Below are positions 1 through 9,728 of a DNA stretch of 64,000 bases, in pieces. The notes beneath the pieces were generated by a model. It saw nothing but the letters and a program-made list of their open reading frames with translations. It ran no database searches and was not told the origin of the DNA. Source of the stretch: Eutreptiella sp. 'Long Island Sound 2002' (Eukaryota > Euglenozoa > Euglenophyceae > Eutreptiales > Eutreptiaceae); NCBI GenBank assembly GCA_964036045.1, contig OZ038395.1:7460755-7524754 (forward strand), read 5' to 3'. The first letter of the stretch is position 1; every line of letters starts with the position of its first letter. The translations under genes were made by a program, and so were the position numbers.

Positions 1-1
1 T

Positions 2-985
2 GCCCCCGTCACTAGTACCAGGCAAGATGCCAGTATTAGTGAAAGTTTGAAGCATGAGCTGTATCAAAAGTTCGTGCAGAAAAAAAAGAAGATCCCCTGT
101 GCCAAAATTTGGGCGCCCGTGCAACGAAACGTTGTTCTGGAGGCGTGCATGGTTGCTGCCAATGCCGTGTGGCATGTGGTCTTCCAACGCCTCTTAGAGC
201 ATTTGCTGCATTTCCAGGATGGAGGTGGTTGCTCCCTATATATGCACCCAGACACCCGTTCGGTGAAATGCGCCTTTCCAGGTGCAAATCCCGAGAGTGA
301 TGTGGTATGTGTGTGTGGGACCTGCGGCTCAAAGCGTGGTGTCCGTCAATGGGTACCACTGGACAGGGAAGCTGTCTGCAAGTGGCCCAAACTGGGTTTG
401 AAGAGCCGTGCCACATTTAAGTCCTGTGCTGCACGCCGTAAGGCGCTGAAGGACAAGGGAAAGGGTAAGGGACGTGTGGGGCCCATCCCTCAAAGCCGAG
501 TTTCTAACCCTGCGACAGTTGATATTGTACCCCCTTCGGAGGGCGAGGAAAGTGCTGCTTCATTTCAAGGTCCTACGGGTTTGAACGAGCAGCAGCGTGT
601 TCAACCCATGAGACGTACGAAGTTGGCGCGTGTACCCATTGTTGATAGCGACATTGAGCAGCAACTTGTGTGCCCTCGTGGCAGTGGCAGTAGCAGCAGT
701 AGCAGTAGCAACAGTAGCAGCAGTGATAGTGGGAGCAGTAGCAGTCCTGAGGATAATGATTCGGATGATGATGCTGTGCACCTATCGGGTGCCTCCACAG
801 TAAGTGCCTCAGATTCTTCCTCATCATCCAGTGACAACCCTGAACCCCAACCTCAACCCAAGAAGTATCGCCGTGTGGTGGTGGATGTGGATGCCATGTC
901 AAGTTATGGCTGTCCTGTGCAGATGCTCAGCGAAGGAGAGTACAGCATTCACAGTTCAAGCTCAAATGAACAGGCAAGCCACTGA
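2..985 (+). CDS. Serine-rich acidic protein of unknown function, 5' partial
   Basis: An open frame runs from the left window edge to a TGA at 983-985, so the start lies outside the window or in an upstream exon; the first in-frame ATG is at 149. About 328 codons are visible. The N-terminal half carries basic KKKK and a cysteine/histidine cluster (a CVCGTCG segment and a later VCKW) that could bind metal, though I match no family. After a lysine/glycine linker, the C-terminal half has two serine-rich tracts mixed with Asp/Glu (near 690-770 and 810-835), typical of a disordered region, and ends in another serine cluster. A consensus splice donor (GTAAGT, near 1001) lies just after the stop, so the 3' end may be alternatively spliced. 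The long open frame and structured composition favour a real gene. The serine tract is coded by AGC/AGT trinucleotide repeats. Function unknown. Confidence 0.5.
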   Translation, partial: APVTSTRQDASISESLKHELYQKFVQKKKKIPCAKIWAPVQRNVVLEACMVAANAVWHVVFQRLLEHLLHFQDGGGCSLYMHPDTRSVKCAFPGANPESDVVCVCGTCGSKRGVRQWVPLDREAVCKWPKLGLKSRATFKSCAARRKALKDKGKGKGRVGPIPQSRVSNPATVDIVPPSEGEESAASFQGPTGLNEQQRVQPMRRTKLARVPIVDSDIEQQLVCPRGSGSSSSSSSNSSSSDSGSSSSPEDNDSDDDAVHLSGASTVSASDSSSSSSDNPEPQPQPKKYRRVVVDVDAMSSYGCPVQMLSEGEYSIHSSSSNEQASH

Positions 986-1289
986 GCATTCACATTTCAA
1001 GCGTAAGTGAACGGTCATGCTTGTCTTTTTGTGTGTTTCTTTGCTGAGGTGTGGGATTTGGGAACCAAGAACGGTGTAGTTCATCGTACAAAAAACCGAT
1101 GGAAAAACGCCTGGAAGTTTTTGAAATCCCTCTGAAAGATGCTCGGAAGTTTTGGCAGCCAGATCGGGTCCCAAAACGCAACCGATATCGGTAGGAATGT
1201 TCCATGGGCTTCCCAGCCGACCGTGCCGGGGGAGCTCGGAAGAAATTTTGGCTGGGACTTCCGAGATCAACCCTGCAATATGTCCCATT

Positions 1290-1344
1290 TGCTGAGCATG
1301 AATGCTGAGCATCCCCAAATATCCTGAGCAATATGCTCAGCATT
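1290..1344. repeat. Local GCTGAGCAT direct/inverted repeat
   Basis: Three near copies of TGCTGAGCAT or its reverse complement (ATGCTCAGCA) lie within 55 bases and could form a stem. The rest of 986-1590 holds no coding signal beyond a poly-G run near 1453. Confidence 0.4.
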
Positions 1345-1668
1345 TTCCTACCATTTTTTACCTTCTATGCTGTGCGTCCCAGCACCATGTGATGACACGC
1401 ACACTGTGGCCTCCCCCAGTTAATTTGGGACTTTTGCGTAGCGAGGACAAAGGGGGGGGGGTAGAAGTATAGGGTCATGGCAGAGAGTAACGTTATGCAG
1501 CAGCTGTATCGGGGGACAATATAGAGCAGCAATCGCAGGAGAGGAGTATTCGCTGGGCTCATTCGCCTCACATCAGTCGGGGCCATTGCGGTGGCAGAAC
1601 AACAAGGAAGAGCCAGCAGCCCTGGAGGCCCCGTTTCACTCCTTGTTAAGGGCTATTCTGACCTGCCA

Positions 1669-2205
1669 ATGGCAGCCATTGCGGCGGTGGGCACCCTCAA
1701 TCCGGGCAAACTTGCGGCGATCAAGCTCTGCTTTGCTAAGGCCTCAGTGGCGTACACCTGCGAAGCGATCCACACCGAATCGGGCGTCGCGGACCAGCCC
1801 ATGGGGCTGGACGAGACGGTGCTCGGGGCGAAGAACCGCGCGCTGGCGTCCCGAGCGGGTGTCCCGGGGGCGCAGCTCGGCATTGGACTTGAGAGCGGCC
1901 TGGTCCCGGTCGACGGGCTCCTCTTCCTTTTCTGCGCGTGCGCCATCGCGGACGGCGAGCGGTGCTTCGTGGGCGTCTCGAGCATGTTGCCGCTGCCGCC
2001 GCGCGTCGCCGCCCTGCTCCCCACCGAAGGGTACAACGCCGCCTTCGAGCGCGCAACGGGGAAGCCCGCCGACCCGGACGGGGACGGCGTGCTCGCACAG
2101 CTGTCGGGGGGCGTGCTGACCCGCCCGAGGCAGATGAAGGAGAGCGTGAACACGGCCCTGCTCCAACTGCAAAACCTGCAGCTCTACACTGACACGAGTG
2201 AGTGA
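1669..2205 (+). CDS. DUF84/YjjX-type non-canonical purine NTP phosphatase
   Basis: A 178-residue protein that should hydrolyse inosine/xanthosine-type triphosphates, a house-cleaning activity of the YjjX (NTPase_1, DUF84) family. The family signatures occur in order: a nucleotide-binding start VGTLNPGKLAAIK (about residues 6-18), SGVADQPMGLDETVLGAKNRA (about 39-59), and GIGLESGL (about 70-77). A C-terminal R..QMKESVNTALLQL helix follows, where bacterial members have their last helix. Length matches the family (about 170-180). I chose ATG 1669 because it places the methionine right before the first beta strand; an in-frame GTG at 1591 would add 26 unconserved residues but is an unlikely eukaryotic start. 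The stop is TGA at 2203-2205. A perfect donor-like GTGAGT overlaps the last codons, so a further 3' exon is possible, but the domain is already complete. The coding stretch is GC-rich compared with its surroundings. The family assignment is from motifs read by eye. Confidence 0.82.
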   Translation: MAAIAAVGTLNPGKLAAIKLCFAKASVAYTCEAIHTESGVADQPMGLDETVLGAKNRALASRAGVPGAQLGIGLESGLVPVDGLLFLFCACAIADGERCFVGVSSMLPLPPRVAALLPTEGYNAAFERATGKPADPDGDGVLAQLSGGVLTRPRQMKESVNTALLQLQNLQLYTDTSE

Positions 2206-2552
2206 ACGTGCACCGGATTTGGGGGGGGGGAGGGCGGGGCAGGGGGTGGACGCATTCCGCACGGATCAGTGGAGCAGGCAGAAGAGGACGATGGACGGCT
2301 CCAAGGGACTGAGGGTTTCATCGTCATGAGAACGCTGCGGTGTGAGAAGTGGGAAAGGGGATCGGACGTGCCGCTCCCGTCCAGCGCATCCCGCGCTGGG
2401 CCCTACGGACGTGTGCTGGTTCCTGCTCAGTTCCGGTTCTTGGCGGGAGCGGGTATTACTGAGTAGCACGTAATAGGGGGTCTGGGCAGGGATGCATTGG
2501 AAGGGGGGGGGGGTACCCCCTGTGTGACATTCCGTCTGGTCGTTGGAGGTAC

Positions 2553-2690
2553 CCCCCCCCCCCTCCAGGGCGCCCAGCCTACGCCCCATCTGGTGTCTCC
2601 CTGACAGCAAGTGCCAGCCTCAACGGCATTTGTAACCGACAGTAACCGGCCCCAACCGCTTTGGCAACCACCTCCAACCGCCTCTCTAAC
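2553..2690 (+). repeat. Dispersed repeat, copy 1 (inverted copy at 62985-63095)
   Basis: This block reads from a GTACC plus poly-C run through CCAGGGCGCCCAGCCTA, GGAGACACC in complement, and a CAACCG-rich stretch. Its reverse complement recurs almost intact near the right end of the window, including GTCGGTTACAAATGCC. CAACCG/CGGTTG-rich relatives also occur near 52125-52165 and 55755-55790. Confidence 0.65.
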
Positions 2691-3269
2691 CACCTCTGGG
2701 GCCGCCTCTGAGGTCCCTTCCCTCCTAATGCACCCTGGGTCTGGGGCAAATGCCCAAAGGAATTCCATTCCCCCGTTGGGCACGAGCCGCACGTCTGAAG
2801 GGGATGCTGAGGTGACGTCAGCTTGGTCGTTCCCAGGGCCGGCATCCTCATGAGGTCGGGGACAGGGGCGGTGCTGTGTCTGTTGGGAGGAGGGGCCCTT
2901 CCTGCGCACCCCTGTTTTGTGTTTGCCTTGTGGTTTTGGTCTGAGGTGAGTGCCGATGGTTGTGCTTCCGTTGATGGCGGGTGCTCGGCGTGCGGCCGAA
3001 CGGTACACAGGGCAGCCCCCCCCCCCCCCCCATGCCCAGTGCCAAACAAAGGAGACCCGCATTCTAGGGACAACCCCTGTGCAGGGGCGGGGGGGGGGGG
3101 GTTGGGGCAGAGTTTTGCTTAACAACTCAGCATCTCCTTGGGGGGGGGGGATGGGGGGCGGTCTGACACCCCCCCCCCCACCCCCCTCGGACCCCCCATC
3201 CACCCACCCCCCCCAGCCCCCACCCCCTCTTAAGTGATTGGGCAAATATTTCTTCGGGTCTTCGGCCAA

Positions 3270-3350
3270 TCAAAAATTTTCTCTGGCGCCTTCGGCGCAA
3301 GTCAGTTTAGGCCAAAAATTTTCTTCGGCGCCTCTAACAACTCAGGGTCT
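3270..3350. repeat. GGCGCC hairpin element, copy 1
   Basis: The block has GGCGCCTTCGGCGC (a 5-bp stem closing a TTCG loop), then an AGGCCAAA..ATTTTCTTCGGCGCCTCTAA segment and an ACTCAG end. The same order recurs at 56690-56755 (GGTGCCTTTGGCGCC, AGGCCAAATATTTTCTTTGG, CTCAG). Isolated GCGCC-TTCG-GCGC or GGCGCC-AAA-GGCGCC hairpins are at 4260-4275, 8083-8096, 24190-24232 and 55049-55080. Confidence 0.6.
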
Positions 3351-3983
3351 CCTGCGGGGGGGGGGGTCGCGCCCACAGCCCCCCCCCCCCCATGGAGCCC
3401 CCCCCCTTAAGGAAAACTATGGGGTGGGGTCCTTTAAAAATGAGTGTTTTGTGTTTTCACTGAGGACCACCCGTTAGGAGCCGCCCTCTGGACCGGCGCC
3501 TACCTGCCGGCCGGCTACCACCGGCTGTAAATCGCTGGTGGTCGACTGCCAACCTCACACGGCTGGTGGCCAACTTTTCGTTCGTATAGTACCGCCTGCG
3601 GGCGAAGGCTCAGGTATCTCCTTCTTGACCAACGACAAATGTCGGATGGTGGTATCACTGAGCGAGGGGCAACTTTGCCGTGTGTAGTGGCGTGGGGCCT
3701 CCGCCGTGGCGGCGTACGCACTCGTTGAGTTCGGCGTACATCACCGAGGCCTTTGTTGTTATGCGACCATGGCCCCCCTGCTCCTCCGAGCGGAGGATCG
3801 CATCGGTGGGCCATCCCTCCGTCCGGGGCTCGGACATGGCAAGTGGTGTCCAATGCCGCTGTCCCCCTTCCCGGCACTGCCCACGGGGGGTGCCCAGGTC
3901 CAGGCCCTGACCCCAACACCCCCTGGGCACCCCCCAGGGCACCGTTTTGCCTGGTCTGACGCCGGACGCAGGGATGCGAACAC

Positions 3984-4147
3984 GGGGTACGGTTGTCCCT
4001 CATCTCAGCGCCGGACGCTACTGTACATGATTTTCCCCTCTGTGAGCGTCGCACACGAGGGTTGCAGGCCAAAGGCATTCGAGACCCTGGTTTCTGACTC
4101 AGAGCAGTTGGGGGTCTGGACATGCGTTGTCGCAGAACAAGAACGTT
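3984..4147 (+). repeat. Direct repeat pair, copy 1
   Basis: About 165 bases starting GGTACGGTTGTCCCTCATCT and ending in a CGCAGAACAAGAACGTT-like segment are repeated at 4405-4567 with scattered substitutions. The spacing is 421 bases, and an AAATTT palindrome element lies between the two copies. Confidence 0.75.
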
Positions 4148-4186
4148 AAAAAGGGGTGGGGCATTTGGTGGGCAGTAAGTTTGGTG

Positions 4187-4245
4187 TGGGAAATTTGGCG
4201 TTTCAATTTGGCCGCCAAATTTCCCACGCAAATTCCGGGGGTCAA
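4187..4245. repeat. Palindromic AAATTT element, copy 1
   Basis: Inverted arms GTGGGAAATTTGGCG and CGCCAAATTTCCCAC enclose TTTCAATTTGGC. The same structure, with G/C swaps kept complementary in both arms, occurs at 7803-7862. Further single arms (ACCAAATTTCCCACA) follow to 4370. Confidence 0.7.
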
Positions 4246-4404
4246 GTCAAAATTTGGCTTCTGCGCCTTCGGCGCAAGAGGCTTTAAGCTTGTTTTCTGG
4301 GAGTGTCCGCCAAATTTACCACGCTAAATCCAGGGGCTTCCACCAAATTTCCCACAGCCAAATCACCCACAGCCAATTTGACTGGGCACCAACCCCCCCC
4401 CCCC

Positions 4405-4567
4405 CCGTACAGTTGTCCCTCATCTCAGCACCGGACGCTACTGTACATGATTTCCCCCTCTGTGAGCGTCGCACACAAGCGTTGCAAGCCAAGACCTTTG
4501 AGACCCTAGTTTTCAAGTGAGAGCAGTTGGGGGTTTGGACCTGCGTTGTCGTATAAAACGACCGTTA
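4405..4567 (+). repeat. Direct repeat pair, copy 2
   Basis: Second copy of the block at 3984-4147, sharing GTTGTCCCTCATCTCAGC, CCGGACGCTACTGTACATGA and GAGCAGTTGGGGGT. A poly-C run precedes it. Confidence 0.75.
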
Positions 4568-5194
4568 TAATTGCCTGGGAGGTGCTGCAAACAGTGCAAC
4601 CAATGCCAAGCAGGGTACAGGCGATCACGGCATACTTCGGGCGGATTTGGTGCGAGCAACGAGGGCGGGGGGTGTAATGCAATGCAATGGAACGCGATGG
4701 CTGCGCCTTGCATGTGGGCCTTGCCCTGGTGGACGGAAGGCTCGTCACAGCCCTGGCAAGCCTCTTTCATTCTTCTTGCTGTACAATAGCGTCGCATGCA
4801 GCGCACCTTATACAGCTGTTCCGTGCTGCATCAAACACACTTTATGGATTGATGACTGAAAGTGTCTCACCACGTGTCAGATCCGCTACCACGACCAATG
4901 TGGGATCATCGTAGCACTGGACAGCTCTGAACCTTGATTCCGAGAGGTTGTCTCCACTACCGTAAAGTGAGCAGGCTACGCCAGCTCATCTTGGTCTGAA
5001 CAAAAAAAGACAGAACGAAAGTGTCTCAATGTGCTGCTGTGCGCACGGCCAATAGCAGACGGAGTACACCACCGCCTGCTACCTCTTACAACCCAGGACT
5101 TACACACAACGGGTCGTAGGCCCCCTTCGAGGATGACGGCGTGGTGGGTACCGAGTCCAACTCCCCCCGCCCCCCCCATCGGCAGCCAACTTCG

Positions 5195-5445
5195 GCCGAC
5201 ATCGCCGATTTGTTCTGCCGATTTGTTGGGTTTCTGAACTTCGCCGATTTGCTCTGCCGATCCGAGAGATGATAATTTTTTTCCGGAAATTGAGAGATAT
5301 TTTGGGTTTCCACATGACTCCAACTACAGAGCAACCAAAAGGAAGGTGTGTTGGGGCCTAGGACTGAGATCCAGGGCACTGGGAACTTTTTTTCGCTGAA
5401 AATCGGTCCGCTGATTTGTTCCGCCGATTTGTTGGGATTTCTTCG
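5195..5445. repeat. GCCGATTTGTT repeat cluster
   Basis: GCCGATTTGTTCTGCCGATT-like sequence followed by TGTTGGG occurs at 5200-5240 and again at 5407-5440. A third partial copy sits near 5243-5262. No coding potential is seen. Confidence 0.5.
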
Positions 5446-5779
5446 CTGTTTTTGGGGGGGGGGGTGGTTGCAAGTCACTGATCCAGTTGGCCGAGCAAGA
5501 TTCCAGGAGCAGCGACAACAACACCAGTGACAACAACTTCACCAGCAAGTGCCAGACAGTGCGGCACGTCAGAGCTAGATGCCGGATGGGACAATGGGTA
5601 TTCCAATCGACGTGGTGATATGGGGGGCGCACCATGTGCTGTGCACGCGCTGTGTGAAAAGTCGGCTGTTTCCACCACCGGTAGCCACGGATCCCAGGTT
5701 CCTGAATTCTGCACCCTACACCCCATGCTGGTACACCAGGGATTTTGTTTTAGTCTGATGCTTGCCACGGGTCCCAGGG

Positions 5780-5950
5780 TCCTGAATTCTGCACCCCAAT
5801 GCTGTTTTGAATTCATCATGCATCCTTTTGTAGGTGAGTGGTTTTCAGGGGTGTTCCCGGGATAACGATTGTAATAATTTGCTGTGCTCGCGCTGTGCGA
5901 AAAGGCGGCAGTTTTCCACCACCGGGTGCCACGGGTCCCAGGGAGGGTGC
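5780..5950 (+). repeat. Direct repeat pair flanking the 6.2-kb exon, copy 1
   Basis: The block contains ATTCTGCACCCC, TGCTGTTTTGAAT, ATCATGCATCCTT, TGTAGGTG and GGGGTGTTCCCGGGATAA, and ends in a GCTGTGCGAAAA segment. It recurs at 6644-6790. A shorter related piece (TGTGCACGCGCTGTGTGAAA to GAATTCTGCACC) lies at 5638-5712. Confidence 0.7.
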
Positions 5951-6180
5951 TGACCGCGCGGTGCGCGCAGTGCTGCGCGCGGTGTGATGTCAGCCCGGCA
6001 CACACACAATATATGCTCACACTAAAAGTTGTTGAAACGTGGCCAGTGTGCACTGTATGCAATGCCTGGGTGATGCTATTGGTGTGTATGGGTAAAACAT
6101 GCTTTAGGGGCATTTCTGGGGGGATGTGGTGATGATGCATGCACAAAAGTTTCCCATTTCAATGTATTTTCTCCCCACAG

Positions 6181-6347
6181 ATCATGTGTCCATGAATTCC
6201 GAACTGTTGGCACCAGGCACTGGTGCCTTCTATCTTGGAGGCACTACCAACGAGCGTGTGCCCACCACCATTTTGGGCTCATCATCAAAGGCGGATTGTG
6301 TGGCAATCCAATATGAGCGGCCATTCCCAGATGGTTATGTCTCTTGA
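6181..6347 (+). CDS. Probable terminal exon of an unknown gene
   Basis: A strong acceptor (TTTTCTCCCCACAG, ending at 6180) precedes an open stretch of 54 codons ending in TGA at 6345-6347. It reads as a compact domain with APGTGAFYLGGTTNERVPTT, then SKADCVAIQYERP and GYVS at the end. I do not recognise the family. The upstream exon was not found; the nearest upstream frames are interrupted. The exon lies between the two copies of a direct repeat (5780-5950 and 6644-6790), so it may be part of a mobile unit. Confidence 0.35.
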
Positions 6348-6643
6348 AACCAAACCCGGACAAGTCTAGTTCTGTACACGCAGAATTTTTTGTACACATT
6401 ACAACTCTTTTTTATTGGTTGTGAGAGCCATGGCCCCATTTATATCTCAAGCAAACCGGCCTCCTTAGCAGGGGTTGTGGGCAGCTGCAACCATAAGTAC
6501 CGTAGGGATGAGGTCTTTGGAGTGGAGGAGACCGTTGTTGCATGCAAACCCCTTAGGCCACCGCGTCCCTCCCTACCTTCCCAAAGGGTGTACATTGCAC
6601 TCAAGCGTTGCATCCTGTGACGCGCGCGGTGCGTTTCAGCACC

Positions 6644-6790
6644 CTGAGGATTGTGGATTCTGCACCCCCGATGCTGTTTTGAATGGATCATGCATCCTTC
6701 TGTAGGTGGGTGGTTTTTAGGGGTGTTCCCGGGATAAACAACGTAATAATTGGCGCTGTGCCGGTGCTGTGCGAAAACGCCCACATGGTG
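6644..6790 (+). repeat. Direct repeat pair flanking the 6.2-kb exon, copy 2
   Basis: Second copy of the block at 5780-5950, about 860 bases downstream, sharing the GGGGTGTTCCCGGGATAA core. Confidence 0.7.
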
Positions 6791-7802
6791 GTGCAGATGA
6801 CGATATCCAGAGGTGGCAGTGCCCAAAGCTGCTTTTGCTCAGCAACCAGTGGAAGAAGCTCTCGGCACCGTGGATGCTGCATGACTGACTATGTGTGGTG
6901 CTTGATCCACCAGACACAGACCACTGCCAACAAAATAAGCAATGCTGCGATGGGGGGGGCCGAACCACCCGCAAAACCGGCCGGAGTGGCAGGGCATGAA
7001 GAGGAGCTTCTGCGATTGCGCGACCCCGGTGCGGCCCTACACTTTGGATACCTTTCGGCGCCCAAGAGGTGGCCCAAATATCAGCCCTGGCGACCTTTGT
7101 CGTTGCACCCAGCCCGTCTTTCCCTCTAACACGTGCACACAACCACGCTACTTTACACCCTTAACCACAAAAATTGTGGTCAAAAAATGACGGTTGCATG
7201 AAGTATAGCTCAACAATTGGTCACACAAGAGGAAGCAGTTACGCCGGTACACTGCTTGGGCCTTTGGTCCTCTAAGTTTCTGGGTGCACCTGTACTGTGC
7301 ATAAATGGACCTTTTGCTTTCCCGGGTTCTCCCGAGTACACTCAACGACACCTTGGGCGCTAGGAACTCAAAAAAGGAAAACAATTGGTCACACAACATT
7401 TAGTCTCTTTTCCCCCCTCCCAATGCCCTACCATCCTCAGGCATATGTACCAAGTAGCAATGCCCAAAAGTGCCCCCCGAGACTCCCCGTGTTCCCATTC
7501 GCGTGCCACCCCTCCTTCTTTGCACTACCCTCCTTCAATTTTTTGGCAAACTTGCTACAGCCTAGTGCTTTAAAGGCCGACTGTGCCTTGTTATGCAACC
7601 CTCAATTTCAGTGACCATTTTTGGTGTTGTAAGGTCGTACCGTGTGCCTAGGACACGATTGGGATCGAGCCGGGGAGGAAAGTCTTCTCATTGGACTCCT
7701 TGCATACTTGGGGGGGGGGGGGCAGCCCCTCTTTCGCGCGAGCCTTGCTCGCGAACCTGGTGGAGTATAGGGGGGGGGGGGGTTTCGTGGCACTTTATTT
7801 TC

Positions 7803-7862
7803 GCGTGGGAAATTTCGCGTTTCAAATTGACCGCGAAATTTCCCACACGAAATTCAGTGTTC
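7803..7862. repeat. Palindromic AAATTT element, copy 2
   Basis: Arms GTGGGAAATTTCGCG and CGCGAAATTTCCCAC; see 4187-4245 for the first copy. Further AAATTT-containing arms and an AAAATCCGGGGG segment continue to about 7990, as at the first copy. Confidence 0.7.
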
Positions 7863-8113
7863 TCCGCGAATTTCTCACACACTAGCAGTACACATTGTGG
7901 AGTCTGGCGTGGGGGGTACCACACAAAATCCGGGGGGCTCTGCGAAATTTCCCTCGGCAACATTTACCACCCTGAACACGGGGGGGACCTCTCCTCGGTT
8001 CCGGTACGCGACCCCCCCCCCCCCTGCCCTCCACACTCACTTAGTTACGAAAGGTCAATAGCTACCAGCCATATATATGGTGGCGCCAAAGGCGCCTGAA
8101 ATTTTTTTTATTC

Positions 8114-8312
8114 CCCTTGCCCACATGCCACCCCTCCCTACCTAGGCGCTTGAGCTTGGATGGGAGGCACCCCCCTTGCCCACATGGCACCCCTCCCTGC
8201 CCAAACCCTAACCCTAACCCTAGCCCTAGCCGTAACCCTAGCCCTAACCCTAGCCGTAACCCTAACCCTAACCCTAGCCCTAGCCCTAGCCCTAGCCCTA
8301 GCCCTAGCTCTA
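8114..8312. repeat. Interstitial telomere-like CCCTAA tract
   Basis: From about 8203 to 8312 the sequence is a hexamer array of CCCTAA with CCCTAG and CCGTAA variants, about 18 units. It is preceded by a 58-bp direct duplication (CCCTTGCCCACATGSCACCC at about 8114 and 8172). A short opposite-facing remnant, GGTTAGGGTTAGG, lies at 8446-8460. The hexamer equals the TTAGGG telomere type on the complementary strand, but the position is internal. Confidence 0.8.
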
Positions 8313-8861
8313 AACCTAGGCTAAATTTAGTGGTCAAAGTTAGTGTTGGGGTTCAAAATGGAGAGCAATGATGTGGCAAAAAGCAGCCATGATCTTGTTT
8401 AGCCTAATCAACATGGCTAGCATGGCCGAACCAGCTTGCTACAAAGGTTAGGGTTAGGTTTAGGGTGATGGTATGTGCCCCCCAAAACGCCCCACCTTGA
8501 GCCCCCCCCTGCAACTGACCCTCCCGTACCCCCCCAAAAAGCCCCTCCCAGACCCCCCCCCCGCCCCTCCCCATACCCCCCCCATTGCCCCTCCCACCTC
8601 CCCCCCCCCCCCCTTGGGGGCCTTCGGCCCACTTCTACTAGGGCGGGGGGAGTCGTGTACAAAAGCGAGGAGATGCCCCCCCCCATGACCGCAAATTTGA
8701 CTTGGCGCGAGTCCCCCCCCCTATATTTTTCTGGGTCTACTGCCCTCATCCGGTTTGCAAGTGACATCTTGGGTGTAGGAAAATGTGCTCCGTGTGCGCA
8801 CACACAAATGTTAGCCCCCTGTTAGAGGCAGATAGATAGAGATGAATGGGCAGGAGGGGTC

Positions 8862-9728
8862 ATGAGGCCTGAATCGGAATTATACCCTCAGTTGTCAGCG
8901 AATCCACGCTCCCCATACGCACTACACGACTGGGCGGCATACATGGGGGACAAAGAAATGAGGGGCGCCCATAAAGCATTACGACAGTTTCGACGGAATG
9001 CACACCACCGAGGGAAAATTTTCTTCCAGTCGCTACGAATGTGGCTCCTCACCCCTTTTCGTACTTCTAGCCCACAGCCTACAGAAGGATCTGCACGGCG
9101 GCATCTCACCCATTTTTTTGGTGACCCCCCATGGGACCAGGACAAAGCCATGTCTATGATGAATGACATACTCCGCCCACAGGAAAGGATTAAGCTGGGC
9201 AACCCCACATGGAAGCAATTTTGCGAAGTCATCAAGCAGCCCAAGGAGAAAGCCCCCGGACCAAACAAGATATCCCCGCACCTGTTGCAATGGCTCCCCA
9301 AGGAACTCCAATGGGATCTTTATCAAGCTATCCTCGACGTATGGGGGACAGGGGAAATCCCACCATAGTGGCTGGAAGATAGGCTCTCCCTTCTGTACAA
9401 GAAGGGCAACACGACGTCTGCCATGAACTATAGGCTCATCAGTGTATCTAATAGCATATACATAGTACTAGCCTGGCTTATTTTGGATGCCATACAGCAA
9501 CCCATAAATACAGCACTGTCTGACACTCAAGCGGGTAGTCGTGAGGGTTACACCACCTCGCAGCAAGCCATGAACCTCCTTATGGAATTACATGAGAGAC
9601 CCGAAGGTAGTTACATCTGTCTTCTCCACATTGCCAAAGCCTTTCCTAGTACCCCGCATGTTTGTCTTGTAGAATCGCTACAGGCAGTAGGGGCACAAAT
9701 GTTTTCCACGGATGCGTGCACAGGGTGA
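8862..9728 (+). pseudogene. RT relic A: non-LTR retroelement fingers/palm, broken
   Basis: One reading frame runs through 8862-9728 with a single amber codon at 9366-9368. Typical LINE RT landmarks appear in order: KEKAPGPNKISPHLLQWLP (finger region), WGTGEIPP, WLEDRLSLLYKKGN, then NYRLISVSNSIYIVLAWLIL, SDTQAGSREGYTTSQQ, and a degraded motif A, ICLLHIAKAFPSTPH. The expected aspartate of motif A is lost (His/Pro at the usual Asp positions), and the frame stops at 9726-9728 before the YxDD motif. A weak RQGS-like motif B remnant sits in another frame near 9776-9800. The region upstream of the RT core (about 8862-9220) may be its linker. The element is inactive and no ends were found. Confidence 0.8.

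Larger units (their letters stand above)
2206..3983. other. Non-genic stretch dense in poly-G/poly-C runs
   Basis: No frame here resembles a known protein. More than ten G or C homopolymers of 8 or more bases occur (for example near 2220, 2505, 2556, 3019, 3089, 3139, 3358 and 3381). Two dispersed repeats lie inside and are listed separately (2553-2690 and 3270-3350). Confidence 0.6.

Noticed and set aside
1591-1668. GTG start giving a 204-residue DUF84 protein
   Set aside because: GTG initiation is not expected in a nuclear gene and the extra 26 residues are outside the domain.
2427-3269. Minus-strand 280-codon frame rich in Gly/Pro
   Set aside because: Its residues come mostly from homopolymer runs; no domain and no splice context.
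8117-8371. Proline/asparagine/serine-rich protein frames at 8117-8371
   Set aside because: They are direct translations of the telomere-like hexamer array.
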